Of a stretch of 12,978 nt of DNA, positions 1 to 6,876 are shown one piece after another (position 1 is the stretch's first letter; every line of letters begins with the position of its first letter). The notes under the pieces were generated by a model. That model saw nothing but the letters and a program-made list of their open reading frames with translations. It did no database searches and was not told where the DNA came from. This DNA comes from Acholeplasmataceae bacterium (lineage in GTDB: Bacteria; Bacillota_I; Bacilli_A; Izemoplasmatales; Hujiaoplasmataceae): contig JAAYZB010000040.1 in assembly GCA_012515085.1 (NCBI GenBank), positions 1-12,978 of the forward strand, written 5' to 3'. The position numbers and the translations under genes are program-made.

Positions 1-170
1 GCCAAGGTATATACTTTGACGAAATAGACGATTAACACTTCGATCAAGATAAAATAAATCGGAGCGATGACCAAAGTCGACAATAAGAAAGCACCTAAAA
101 AAGCATCCAAAATCGCTTTCACACCGTATTCCGCTTTGATTTGTCGCCAACCGGCAAAATATTGTTTCAT
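1..170 (-). CDS. Membrane protein of unknown function, N-terminal part only (runs off the window)
   Basis: This partial gene starts at the ATG at 168-170 and runs off the left edge after 56 complete codons. It begins MKQYFAGWRQIKAEYG, a basic amphipathic stretch, followed by a long hydrophobic segment from about residue 20 to 55 that looks like one or two membrane helices. A strong GGAGG site sits 6 nt before the ATG. The start overlaps the stop of the upstream protease gene by 4 bp (ATGA), so translation is probably coupled. I do not recognise the family. The coupling suggests a shared transcript with the YlbL-like protease but does not reveal the function. Confidence 0.75.
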   Translation of the reverse strand, partial: MKQYFAGWRQIKAEYGVKAILDAFLGAFLLSTLVIAPIYFILIEVLIVYFVKVYTL

Positions 171-1225
171 TCGGCACCTCCCATGAGGTTGAGATAATCA
201 AGCGCATTCTGGAATGTTTCAATGGGAATCAACCAGTCTTCATATGGAATATTATACGCCTTACAGACATTGACGGCCTCTAAATAATTATCATAACTGA
301 CATCGTCCAAATACGGAATAAAAAACACATCGACGTTGTTTTCGTATGCGGTAATGATTTTCTGTTTCACTCCCCCAATGTAACCGACCGATCCATCTTG
401 ATTGATTGTGCCCGTCCCGGCAATTTTTTTACCGTGGGTGATGTCTGTTTCCGTTAACATGTCGTAAATAGCCAATGTCTGTAATAACCCTCCCGAAGGA
501 CCGCCAATATTGGAATCATTGATGGTGAAAATTGGATAACTTAATGCTGGATCGACTTCTTCATACGTTCTGAATGTGATTCCAAAAAGACCGGTGTCGA
601 GATTTTTAAGAAGATTAACAGTATAGAGTTCTCCCGCTTTATTTCGAAAAGTAAATGCATACTCGTTTCCGTTTGTGGTCGCCCCGCCAATTTCGGAAAT
701 CGACTTGACCAGCGTATCATTATCGCCAAGAAGAGAGACAAATTCATCACCAAAAGCGATCTCGTCATAATGAGATAAAGTCGATGATTTCCCAAAGACT
801 ACTGTTTTTACTTCAGAACTAAGGATGATTGCCGGATCATCCTGCATCCGAGCCTGATAGGCCACAATCACCGCATTGTGAAGCGATATCACTTTATCGA
901 GATTGCTGATGCGTGTCACTTCGGTGGGGGTGTATTGTTGGTAGGATGCCGGCAATACAGAAAGGTCTGAATAGGGATTGAAATACCCAACCAAAAATTG
1001 AAAAATAGTTGGAGAAGGTATTCCCATCACAAAAGTCGTGGATATCGATCCTTTCGTCTCTTTTTCTTCTTGATACTCGATGTTGACTAATTTTTCAACT
1101 TCTGACAATCCTCCCGGAGACTGGACATAGTATTCCAACGGGTAGAAAAGCAAAAATAATAACACCAAGTAAGGAATAAACAGATATTTGATGGCGTGTT
1201 GATATTTTTCAACCAGTTCATTCAT
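167..1225 (-). CDS. ylbL: YlbL-like membrane-anchored PDZ/Lon-type (S16) serine protease
   Basis: The 352-residue product matches the layout of Bacillus YlbL (about 340 residues). It has one N-terminal membrane helix (about residues 14-33), a central PDZ-like region (about 135-220), and a C-terminal Lon-type protease domain (about 230-345). The Lon Ser-Lys dyad is visible: Ser244 in GGPSGGL and Lys287 in GGVKQK, with the typical IAGTGTI segment between them. It lacks the AAA+ ATPase of true Lon, so it probably cleaves membrane or extracytoplasmic substrates without ATP. The substrate is unknown. The ATG at 1225 has an AGGTGA site 7 nt upstream and overlaps the deaminase stop by 4 bp. The 3' end overlaps the next membrane protein gene in the same way. 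The family call is confident; the symbol is by similarity. Confidence 0.9.
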   Translation of the reverse strand: MNELVEKYQHAIKYLFIPYLVLLFLLFYPLEYYVQSPGGLSEVEKLVNIEYQEEKETKGSISTTFVMGIPSPTIFQFLVGYFNPYSDLSVLPASYQQYTPTEVTRISNLDKVISLHNAVIVAYQARMQDDPAIILSSEVKTVVFGKSSTLSHYDEIAFGDEFVSLLGDNDTLVKSISEIGGATTNGNEYAFTFRNKAGELYTVNLLKNLDTGLFGITFRTYEEVDPALSYPIFTINDSNIGGPSGGLLQTLAIYDMLTETDITHGKKIAGTGTINQDGSVGYIGGVKQKIITAYENNVDVFFIPYLDDVSYDNYLEAVNVCKAYNIPYEDWLIPIETFQNALDYLNLMGGAE

Positions 1226-1695
1226 TGTTTAATCACCTGTAACGTATAATTATCCAATTGCCTTGTTACGACACCGGCGCTTTCAAACAAGCGCTTAGCG
1301 GCGATATCAGACGGCGTACCGACGTATTTATCTGACAAAAAGATCACTTCTTTGATCCCGGCTTGAATAATGAGTTTTGCACACTCATTGCAGGGAAACA
1401 GGGTGACATACATTCTTGCTCCATCCAGAGGTACGGTAGCATTTAAGATCGCATTGGGTTCGGCATGAACAACATACGCGTATTTCGTATCTAAAAAACC
1501 GCCATCGCGTTCCCAAGGAAAATCATCATCATCACAGCCAATAGGAAATCCATTATATCCGATGCCGACGATCCGATTTTTATGGTTGACGATACAAGCT
1601 CCTACCTGGGATGACTCGTCTTTGCTTCGCATGCTGGACATATGGGCAACCCCCATGAAGTATTCGTCCCATGACAGATAGTCGCTTCTTTTCAT
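1222..1695 (-). CDS. comEB: dCMP deaminase (ComEB-type cytidine/deoxycytidylate deaminase)
   Basis: The 157-residue product is a zinc-dependent deaminase of the dCMP deaminase family, which converts dCMP to dUMP and so feeds thymidylate synthesis. The zinc and catalytic signature is complete: His77 and Glu79 in HAEPNA, then Cys102 and Cys105 in PCNECA. The N-terminal segment (SWDEYFMGVAHMSSMRSKD) and the GYNGFP motif are typical of dCMP deaminases rather than of cytidine or tRNA adenosine deaminases. It is somewhat shorter than Bacillus ComEB (about 189 residues), ending soon after the core fold. The ATG at 1695 has a GAGG site 7 nt upstream inside the 3' end of psuG and overlaps the psuG stop as ATGA. 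Its neighbours psuG and apt also serve nucleotide salvage. The symbol comEB follows Firmicute usage; no competence genes are nearby. Confidence 0.9.
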   Translation of the reverse strand: MKRSDYLSWDEYFMGVAHMSSMRSKDESSQVGACIVNHKNRIVGIGYNGFPIGCDDDDFPWERDGGFLDTKYAYVVHAEPNAILNATVPLDGARMYVTLFPCNECAKLIIQAGIKEVIFLSDKYVGTPSDIAAKRLFESAGVVTRQLDNYTLQVIKQ

Positions 1696-2609
1696 CGCTT
1701 CGCCTCGAGTTTGGACGATTCGAGAGCAATTTTCGCTGCCAATTCACAATTGTTATAAACCAATCGGCGATTGGCTTCCAAACTGCGTCCATCCGTCAGT
1801 TCGCTGACGCGCTTTAACAAGAAGGGGGTTACTTCACTTCCAGATACACCGGTTTGTTCGGCTTCCTTAACCGCTTTGTTAATGGCATCATCAATCAATT
1901 CATTCGGGATCGAATAAATCTCGGGGATGGGATTGGCGATCAAGACTCCACCGTTGATTTCTAATTGGTCTTTCGTTTTCAAATATTGAGCGACCGCCTC
2001 GGGATTATCCAAGCGAAAATCAACCGGAAGCGACGACTCGCGCGTATAAAATTGGGGAAATAGGTTGGTTTGATACCCGATGACAGAAACCCCTTTTGTC
2101 TCCAAATATTCAAGCGTTTTGGGTATGTCAAGAATCGCTTTTGCCCCAGCGGAAACCAAACAAACATTGCTCTCAGCCAGTTCATCGAGATCAGCAGATA
2201 CGTCCATGATTTCGGAAAAGTTGCGATGAACGCCGCCAATGCCCCCCGTCGCAAAAAAGCGGATTCCCGTCATGGCGCATACCATGAGGGTACCAGCTAC
2301 GGTTAATGCCCCAGTCTCCTTACGATAGATCACATCCGCAAAATCACGTCGAGATATTTTACGAACTTCTTTACCGTGTAATCCGATCGATTCTATTTCT
2401 GATATTGTGAGCCCAACGGTGATTTCTCCAGAAAGAATTGCCATGGTTGCCGGAATAGCTCCATTCTCGCGAATGATCCTTTCACAGTTCAGCGCCGTTT
2501 CCACATTTTGCGGATATGGCATCCCATGCGCTATGATCGTGGACTCCAGCGCCACGATTGGTTGACGATACTTCAAAGCTTTTTTGATGTCCGGATGGAT
2601 TCTAATCAT
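1692..2609 (-). CDS. psuG: Pseudouridine-5'-phosphate glycosidase
   Basis: The 305-residue product belongs to the PsuG / indigoidine synthase A-like family, which reversibly splits pseudouridine 5'-phosphate into uracil and ribose 5-phosphate. Family landmarks are clear: ALESTIIAHGMPYPQN near the N-terminus (Glu22 the likely acid/base), SRRDFADVI, FFATGGIGGVHR, the metal-site region DVSADLDEL, and Lys157 in VSAGAKAILDI, matching the lysine that forms the ribose Schiff base in the E. coli enzyme. The C-terminal TPFLLKRVSELT and SLEANRRLVYNN segments are also typical. The length is normal. The ATG at 2609 follows GGAGG by 6 nt and overlaps the msrA 3' end by 8 bp. No pseudouridine kinase (psuK), its usual partner, lies in the window or is fused to it. 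Confidence 0.93.
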   Translation of the reverse strand: MIRIHPDIKKALKYRQPIVALESTIIAHGMPYPQNVETALNCERIIRENGAIPATMAILSGEITVGLTISEIESIGLHGKEVRKISRRDFADVIYRKETGALTVAGTLMVCAMTGIRFFATGGIGGVHRNFSEIMDVSADLDELAESNVCLVSAGAKAILDIPKTLEYLETKGVSVIGYQTNLFPQFYTRESSLPVDFRLDNPEAVAQYLKTKDQLEINGGVLIANPIPEIYSIPNELIDDAINKAVKEAEQTGVSGSEVTPFLLKRVSELTDGRSLEANRRLVYNNCELAAKIALESSKLEAKR

Positions 2610-3111
2610 GATACTCCTCCTTCAGTTCCTCTTTCTTTGCTTTGTTAAGCGAAATGTGGCAGTAACCGTTCGGATTTTTGAAAAGGTATTTCTGATGATC
2701 GGTTTCAGCTGAGTAAAACGGCATGATGTTCTTGACTTCCGTTCGTATCGGCCGAGAATAATCTGGTTGCCGTTTTTGAAAATATAGGATCGCTTGCTCT
2801 TTATCCGCTTCTGAATAGCAATAGATCGCACTTCGATATTGTCGGCCAATATCGGGTCCCTGGCGATCGACTTGGGTGGGATCGACAATTCGCAAAAAAT
2901 GGTTCAGGATTTGGCTAAAGCTGATGAGGTGTTCATCAAATTGAATTTTGACGGCTTCCGCATGATTGGATCCCTGGCAAACTTCCTGATAGCTTGGGTT
3001 TTCTGAATCGCCATCGATATAGCCCACTTCGGTGGATATCACGCCTTTTAATCGGGCGTAGTAGGCTTCTACTCCCCAAAAGCACCCGCCGGCAACAATA
3101 ACGTTCTTCAT
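2602..3111 (-). CDS. msrA: Peptide methionine-S-sulfoxide reductase
   Basis: The 169-residue product is MsrA, which reduces methionine S-sulfoxide in oxidised proteins. The catalytic Cys10 lies in the family signature GGCFWGVEA. Other landmarks are NHAEAV (50-55), DPTQVDRQGPDIGRQYRSA (77-95) and NPNGYCHI near the C-terminus. Cys45, Cys98 and Cys151 are further cysteines, with Cys151 a plausible recycling residue. No MsrB domain is fused or adjacent. The start chosen is the ATG at 3111, which places a GGAGG site 7 nt upstream and gives a 4-bp ATGA overlap with tcdA. An in-frame TTG at 3126 would put that ribosome site inside the coding sequence and is unlikely. The 3' end overlaps psuG by 8 bp. 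Confidence 0.93.
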   Translation of the reverse strand: MKNVIVAGGCFWGVEAYYARLKGVISTEVGYIDGDSENPSYQEVCQGSNHAEAVKIQFDEHLISFSQILNHFLRIVDPTQVDRQGPDIGRQYRSAIYCYSEADKEQAILYFQKRQPDYSRPIRTEVKNIMPFYSAETDHQKYLFKNPNGYCHISLNKAKKEELKEEYHD

Positions 3112-3806
3112 TCCTTTTCCTCCCAATCAATCAAAGCTCGAATGACAACACTTGCCATCATCAATCCCGCAACCGCGGGAACGAAAGAAACACTTCCAAG
3201 ATCAACCGCCTCATTCTGGCTTACTAGAGGCTTTTCCGTTGAAAAAACAACCGGAAAATCCAAGGAAACTTGGCGTTTATTTAATTCATGGCGAATGGCT
3301 TTCGCCATAGGACACATAAAGGTGTCGCGCATCTTGGCAATCCGAATAGCTTCTGGTTTCAGCTTGTTCGCAAAACCCATGCTGGAAATGAAATTTTGTT
3401 TTTTTGCTCCTGCGGCTTCCATCAAGGCACATTTCGCGGGTATATCGTCAATCGCATCGATGATCCAATCTGGTGACAACGCCAGAAACTGATCCAGGTT
3501 TGAAAAGGAAAGTTTCTCTGTGTAAATGTCAACGAAGATATCAGGATCGATCGCATGGATCCGTTCGCGATAGACATCGGTTTTTTGCTTTCCCACGGTC
3601 GAGGTCAAGGCTTCGAGTTGCCGATTGATATTGGTGATATCAATTACGTCGGGGTCAACAAGAATCAATCGCCCCACACCGCTTCTTGCCAAAGCTTCAA
3701 CCGCATAGGATCCAACTCCTCCTAATCCCAATACAAGCACCTTCTTTTTTTGAAGCAGTGTTCGTTTTTGTTTTCCGATCATGGCTTCAAGACGCTGATA
3801 TCGCAT
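3108..3806 (-). CDS. tcdA: tRNA threonylcarbamoyladenosine dehydratase (ThiF/MoeB/E1-like)
   Basis: The 232-residue product is an E1-like ATP-dependent enzyme of the TcdA (CsdL/YgdL, Bacillus YrvM) type. It cyclises t6A to ct6A at position 37 of ANN-decoding tRNAs. Visible motifs are the nucleotide loop GLGGVGS (27-33), ALARSGVGRLILVDPD with Asp51, TNINRQ with the NRQ arginine finger region (61-63), AIDDIPAK (118-125), the SSMG turn (141-144) and the C-terminal GSVSFVPAVAGL characteristic of this subfamily. It lacks the rhodanese or CxxC zinc features expected of a ThiF/MoeB sulfur-carrier adenylyltransferase. The ATG at 3806 has GGAGGG about 7 nt upstream. In Bacillus this gene follows hisS-aspS; here two membrane protein genes separate it from hisS. 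Confidence 0.9.
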   Translation of the reverse strand: MRYQRLEAMIGKQKRTLLQKKKVLVLGLGGVGSYAVEALARSGVGRLILVDPDVIDITNINRQLEALTSTVGKQKTDVYRERIHAIDPDIFVDIYTEKLSFSNLDQFLALSPDWIIDAIDDIPAKCALMEAAGAKKQNFISSMGFANKLKPEAIRIAKMRDTFMCPMAKAIRHELNKRQVSLDFPVVFSTEKPLVSQNEAVDLGSVSFVPAVAGLMMASVVIRALIDWEEKE

Positions 3807-3818
3807 GGATACCCTCCC

Positions 3819-3843
3819 AACAAATAAGGCTGCGCCCGCAGCC
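3819..3843 (-). terminator. Weak intrinsic terminator or attenuator-like hairpin between the four-helix membrane protein gene and tcdA
   Basis: The arms GGCTGC and GCAGCC (3828-3833 and 3838-3843) form a 6-bp GC-rich stem with a 4-nt loop just after the TAA of the upstream gene. On the minus strand it is followed by TTATTTGTT, a T-rich but interrupted tract. The tcdA ribosome site begins immediately after. The stem is short and the T tract imperfect, so partial termination or read-through is likely. It is a plausible boundary between two transcription units. Confidence 0.5.
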
Positions 3844-3844
3844 G

Positions 3845-4285
3845 TTATTTCTGTCGCATATAATCAAACTTGAAATATTTCCGGCCAAGCACGATCAATA
3901 CATAGACCATCAACGCCAGGATGGCCGTCAACACGTTGGCAATGTATTGCCGGTTTCCTCCCAAATAATCATAGAGCACAGCAAATCCCAACAGCCCGAA
4001 AGCGCTTAAAAAAAGCAACGTGATGTATTCGTTACGATAAGCCGGTTTGACTCGCCGTTTTAACCGATCTTTTTGGGTTAAAAGCAATACGCCTCCCACC
4101 AAAGTCAACGAGAGAATGCCAATCATCAACCAAAATGAAAACTTGAGCACATCGACAACGCTGGCAATATCGAAGAGGTAGGTGATAACTAAAATAATGG
4201 GGTGGAGCAACACCATGGTAAAATAAAACATGATCGTGATGATCTCATATTGCGAAAAGATTTTCCCCTTGTTTGCCGGCATCAT
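3845..4285 (-). CDS. Four-helix integral membrane protein of unknown function
   Basis: The 146-residue protein appears entirely membrane embedded, with four predicted helices at about residues 13-36, 48-70, 86-105 and 114-134. A basic loop, KDRLKRRVKPAYR (72-84), lies between helices two and three and probably faces the cytoplasm. The C-terminus is short and basic. I do not recognise a family or any catalytic motif. The first ATG (4285) overlaps the stop of the AI-2E family gene as ATGA, and a GGAG lies 10 nt upstream; a second ATG follows directly. The tight overlap and the hairpin after its stop suggest it is the last gene of a two-gene operon with the transporter-like protein, perhaps as a partner, but that is inference. 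Confidence 0.8.
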   Translation of the reverse strand: MMPANKGKIFSQYEIITIMFYFTMVLLHPIILVITYLFDIASVVDVLKFSFWLMIGILSLTLVGGVLLLTQKDRLKRRVKPAYRNEYITLLFLSAFGLLGFAVLYDYLGGNRQYIANVLTAILALMVYVLIVLGRKYFKFDYMRQK

Positions 4286-5415
4286 GGCGAAGCATCTCCG
4301 CCGGTAATCGGTGTCATGTTCGCTGCTTGTCGCTGTTCACGGAAAAACTGCCAGATAACGCGGATAGACGCAGCAATCGGTGAAGCGAAAATAACTCCGA
4401 GCGCCCCGAATAATGATCCGAAGAACAAAATCGACGTAATTATAACCAGTGGATGCATTTGCAGTTGGTGAGCCATAATGATTGGTTGGAAAATATTTCC
4501 TTCAATAAACTGCAAAACCACGTTCACCCCAAGCACTAACAATGGACCCGGTGTTCCGCCGATGATGAATGTATAAATGGTCGGAGGCAACGCGGCTAAT
4601 ATCGTTCCAAAATAGGGAATGATATTGGTGATTCCCACCAAGACACCAAAGACAAAATAATACTTGAGCCCAATCAGTTTATAGACGATGGTTGCGACGG
4701 TTCCGATTGCCAACATCAAAAGAATCTGACCGCGAAGATATGCTCCGACGGTCTGGTTGAGTCGGCTGCCTAATTCCGCAACAGCTTTTTCCTGTTTTTG
4801 AGGAATAATGCTCCGAAGGCGATCGCTCAACATTTCATAATCCAGCAAATAGTAAATAAGTAAAATCGGCAAGATCGCGATTGCTGTTAAGAGCGGAAAC
4901 AAAAAGCTTCCCAGCTGGTTGAGCAGGTTTGGTAGCGTCGCATTCAACCAATTGTTGATCAAATCAGATTCTTCAAGATATTCGAACAAGCGATCATAAG
5001 CATCGGTTCCGAAAATAAAATCATCTCGGAGATCGCCAGTCAGATAATCCAAAATCTTGGGAAACTCATCGTTAAAGAAATCTGTGATTTCCGACACCAC
5101 GAACGGAGTAACAAAATAAAATAACGCAAAGATGATCCCGACAGAGAGCAAAAAGACGATTGCTAAAGACAGCCCTCTTGGCCCAATCCCCTTCTTTTCC
5201 AAATACTTGATGAGCGGAAACATGATCAAAGCCGATAAATATGCCAATCCAACCGGAACAATGACGGCCTTGATCGCATCAATGATCCAACTCCATACCG
5301 AAGAAAATTGGACGGCCATAAAGAGGACTGCCAAAAACAAAAGGGCAATCGCCAAATATTTGATGATCCGGTTCAAGCGGTCGTCGGAAATTGGTTTTTT
5401 CTTCACTCGATTCAC
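4282..5415 (-). CDS. AI-2E family (UPF0118) transporter-like membrane protein
   Basis: The 377-residue protein belongs to the AI-2E/UPF0118 permease-like family (compare YtvI, YrrI, YdiK, TqsA). Hydrophobic helices lie near residues 16-36, 47-68, 80-106, 166-191, 228-248, 252-287, 291-306 and 322-356, with a polar loop of about 110-160 in between. Family motifs are YLRGQ (226-230), NIIPYFG (264-270), QFIEGNIFQP (302-311) and LQMHPL (318-323). Members export small molecules or ions, but the substrate cannot be told from sequence, and an autoinducer role should not be assumed. The start is uncertain: the GTG at 5415 is given, but a GTG nine bases later (5406) is better placed behind a GGGAAGTGA sequence. 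The stop overlaps the following four-helix protein gene by 4 bp. Confidence 0.88.
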   Translation of the reverse strand: MNRVKKKPISDDRLNRIIKYLAIALLFLAVLFMAVQFSSVWSWIIDAIKAVIVPVGLAYLSALIMFPLIKYLEKKGIGPRGLSLAIVFLLSVGIIFALFYFVTPFVVSEITDFFNDEFPKILDYLTGDLRDDFIFGTDAYDRLFEYLEESDLINNWLNATLPNLLNQLGSFLFPLLTAIAILPILLIYYLLDYEMLSDRLRSIIPQKQEKAVAELGSRLNQTVGAYLRGQILLMLAIGTVATIVYKLIGLKYYFVFGVLVGITNIIPYFGTILAALPPTIYTFIIGGTPGPLLVLGVNVVLQFIEGNIFQPIIMAHQLQMHPLVIITSILFFGSLFGALGVIFASPIAASIRVIWQFFREQRQAANMTPITGGDASP

Positions 5416-5431
5416 TTCCCATCAAATTGAA

Positions 5432-5440
5432 ATTATAACA
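5432..5440 (-). promoter_or_regulatory. Extended -10 promoter for the AI-2E family gene
   Basis: The minus strand reads TGTTATAAT here, a perfect TATAAT -10 hexamer (5432-5437) preceded by the TGn extended element. No good -35 is seen at 16-18 nt; the sequence there is T-rich. Transcription would begin near 5425, leaving only about 10-20 nt of leader before the GTG start. It lies in the 60-nt gap after hisS, which contains no hairpin terminator. Confidence 0.6.
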
Positions 5441-5475
5441 TAAAAAGCGCAAGAAAAGAACGGGTCAGACAAAAA

Positions 5476-6789
5476 CTAGCAATCGCTCTCACAATTTTCG
5501 CAGTGTCCTGAACAAGGAGTTTCCGCCCGAAGACAATCCACCAGATAACGATACAGCTGATCCAATGACACTTTTTCTTGCGTCCCGGTTTTCACTTGTT
5601 TGACCATGATCGATTCTTCATTCAATTCATCTTCTCCGAAAATGAGATAGAAATATGGATTCAACCGCTCTCCTTGTTTGAATTTCCCTTTGAGCGAACG
5701 ATCTTGGAAGTCCATGTCCGTGACGATCCCGCCATGTCGTAAGCTTCTCGCAATCGCCATCGCCCGAGCTTTGGGCTTTTCACCCAATACGATCAGGAAG
5801 GCATGAATGAAAGCGGCTTGAGTCTCTATGTTGATCTTGTCTCTCGCAATCAATAAGCGCTCTAGTCCAAAAGCAAAACCAACCGAGGGCAAATTCGGGC
5901 CATCGAGCGTTTCGCTTAAACGATCATACCGGCCGCCACCGCACAATGTGCTTTGTGCACCCATTCCAGGAATATCCGCTTCCAGTTCAAAAACGGTATG
6001 CGTATAATAGTCTAACCCACGAACAAGATTGGGTTCCACTTTATGCGCTACTCCCATCGCTTTCAAATAATCCAACACGCTATTAAAATGCGCTTGGGCT
6101 GCTTCCGAGAGAAAATCAAGTGGCTTCGGTGCATTTTTCAGCAAGGGATTGTCGATATCCACCTTGCAGTCCAATACTCGCATCGGATTTGAATCCAAAC
6201 GGCGTTGACAATCCGGACAAAGATGTTCTTTCTCTGGATATAAAAAATCTTTTAGTGCCTTCGCATAAGCGACTTGACTGTCGCGATCGCCAATGGAATT
6301 GACTTTCACCAAAACCGAGTGAAGCCCCAGTGCTGCCAAAAAAGTCGCCGCATACGCAATCATCTCGGCATCAAGCATTGGATCCGCCGAGCCAATTGCT
6401 TCTGCTCCGAATTGATGAAATTGCCTTTGTCTGCCCTTTTGGGGACGTTCATAGCGAAACATCGGACCCACATAAAAAAGTTTGAGCGGGAGCGGCGAGG
6501 TCGTGTAGAGTTTGTTCTCGATGATACTCCGAACAATTCCGGGAGTCCCTTCGGGGCGTAAAGTGATTTGTCTCTCGCCTCGGTCTAGAAAATCATAGGT
6601 TTCTTTTTTGACGATATCCGTTCCTTCACCGGTTCCACGATGATAAATCTCCGTTGCCTCAAAAATAGGCGTACGGATTTCGGAAAAATTATACAATCGG
6701 GATACTTGACGGATAATCTGTTCAACTTCCTGCCATTTGACACATTCTTCCGGCAGAATATCTTGTGTTCCTTTAATTTTTGTAATCAT
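5476..6789 (-). CDS. hisS: Histidyl-tRNA synthetase with a cysteine-rich C-terminal tail
   Basis: The 437-residue class II synthetase charges tRNA-His. It opens with the family signature KIKGTQDILP. Motif 2 lies at about 111-131 (FRYERPQKGRQRQFHQFG), the histidine-binding RGLDYYT at 257-263, and motif 3 at 303-312 (VGFAFGLERL). The insertion domain has CPDCQRRLDSNPMRVLDCK (191-209), common in Firmicute HisRS. The anticodon-binding domain begins near 325. The start is set at the ATG at 6789, with GGAGG 8 nt upstream. An in-frame ATG at 6867 would add 26 residues encoded across the upstream terminator and is rejected. The last 19 residues are unusual: Cys419, 426, 430, 433 and 437 in PCSGHCENCESDC. 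aspS, the usual next gene, is absent. Confidence 0.95.
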   Translation of the reverse strand: MITKIKGTQDILPEECVKWQEVEQIIRQVSRLYNFSEIRTPIFEATEIYHRGTGEGTDIVKKETYDFLDRGERQITLRPEGTPGIVRSIIENKLYTTSPLPLKLFYVGPMFRYERPQKGRQRQFHQFGAEAIGSADPMLDAEMIAYAATFLAALGLHSVLVKVNSIGDRDSQVAYAKALKDFLYPEKEHLCPDCQRRLDSNPMRVLDCKVDIDNPLLKNAPKPLDFLSEAAQAHFNSVLDYLKAMGVAHKVEPNLVRGLDYYTHTVFELEADIPGMGAQSTLCGGGRYDRLSETLDGPNLPSVGFAFGLERLLIARDKINIETQAAFIHAFLIVLGEKPKARAMAIARSLRHGGIVTDMDFQDRSLKGKFKQGERLNPYFYLIFGEDELNEESIMVKQVKTGTQEKVSLDQLYRYLVDCLRAETPCSGHCENCESDC

Positions 6790-6807
6790 AAATGGAGCCT
6801 CCTTTAG

Positions 6808-6838
6808 AAAAAAATCGTCCTCTATGGAAAAGGACGAT
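6808..6838 (-). terminator. Intrinsic terminator after acpP, inside the hisS leader
   Basis: An 8-bp perfect stem, ATCGTCCT (6838-6831) with AGGACGAT (6821-6814), encloses a 9-nt loop and is followed directly by six T residues (6813-6808) on the minus strand. This is a textbook Rho-independent terminator. It begins 38 nt past the acpP stop and ends 18 nt before the hisS ATG, so hisS must rely on read-through or on a promoter I cannot identify in the 87-nt gap. The 5' arm overlaps a sequence that could pair upstream instead, raising the possibility of attenuation. Confidence 0.8.
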
Positions 6839-6876
6839 CGCCTTCGACCAAAGCGGGTGGATGGCACCGATCATAT

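Noticed and set aside
6790..6876. T-box riboswitch controlling hisS
   Set aside because: The terminator next to an aminoacyl-tRNA synthetase suggested it. The gap is only 87 nt, too short for stem I, and the minus strand lacks the UGGNACCGCG core. The similar-looking GGGTGG...GGCACCG string is on the plus strand, where no gene follows.
6790..6876. A promoter for hisS downstream of acpP
   Set aside because: TATGAT near 6871-6876 and TTGGTC near 6846-6851 were considered, but neither has a matching partner hexamer at a normal spacing.
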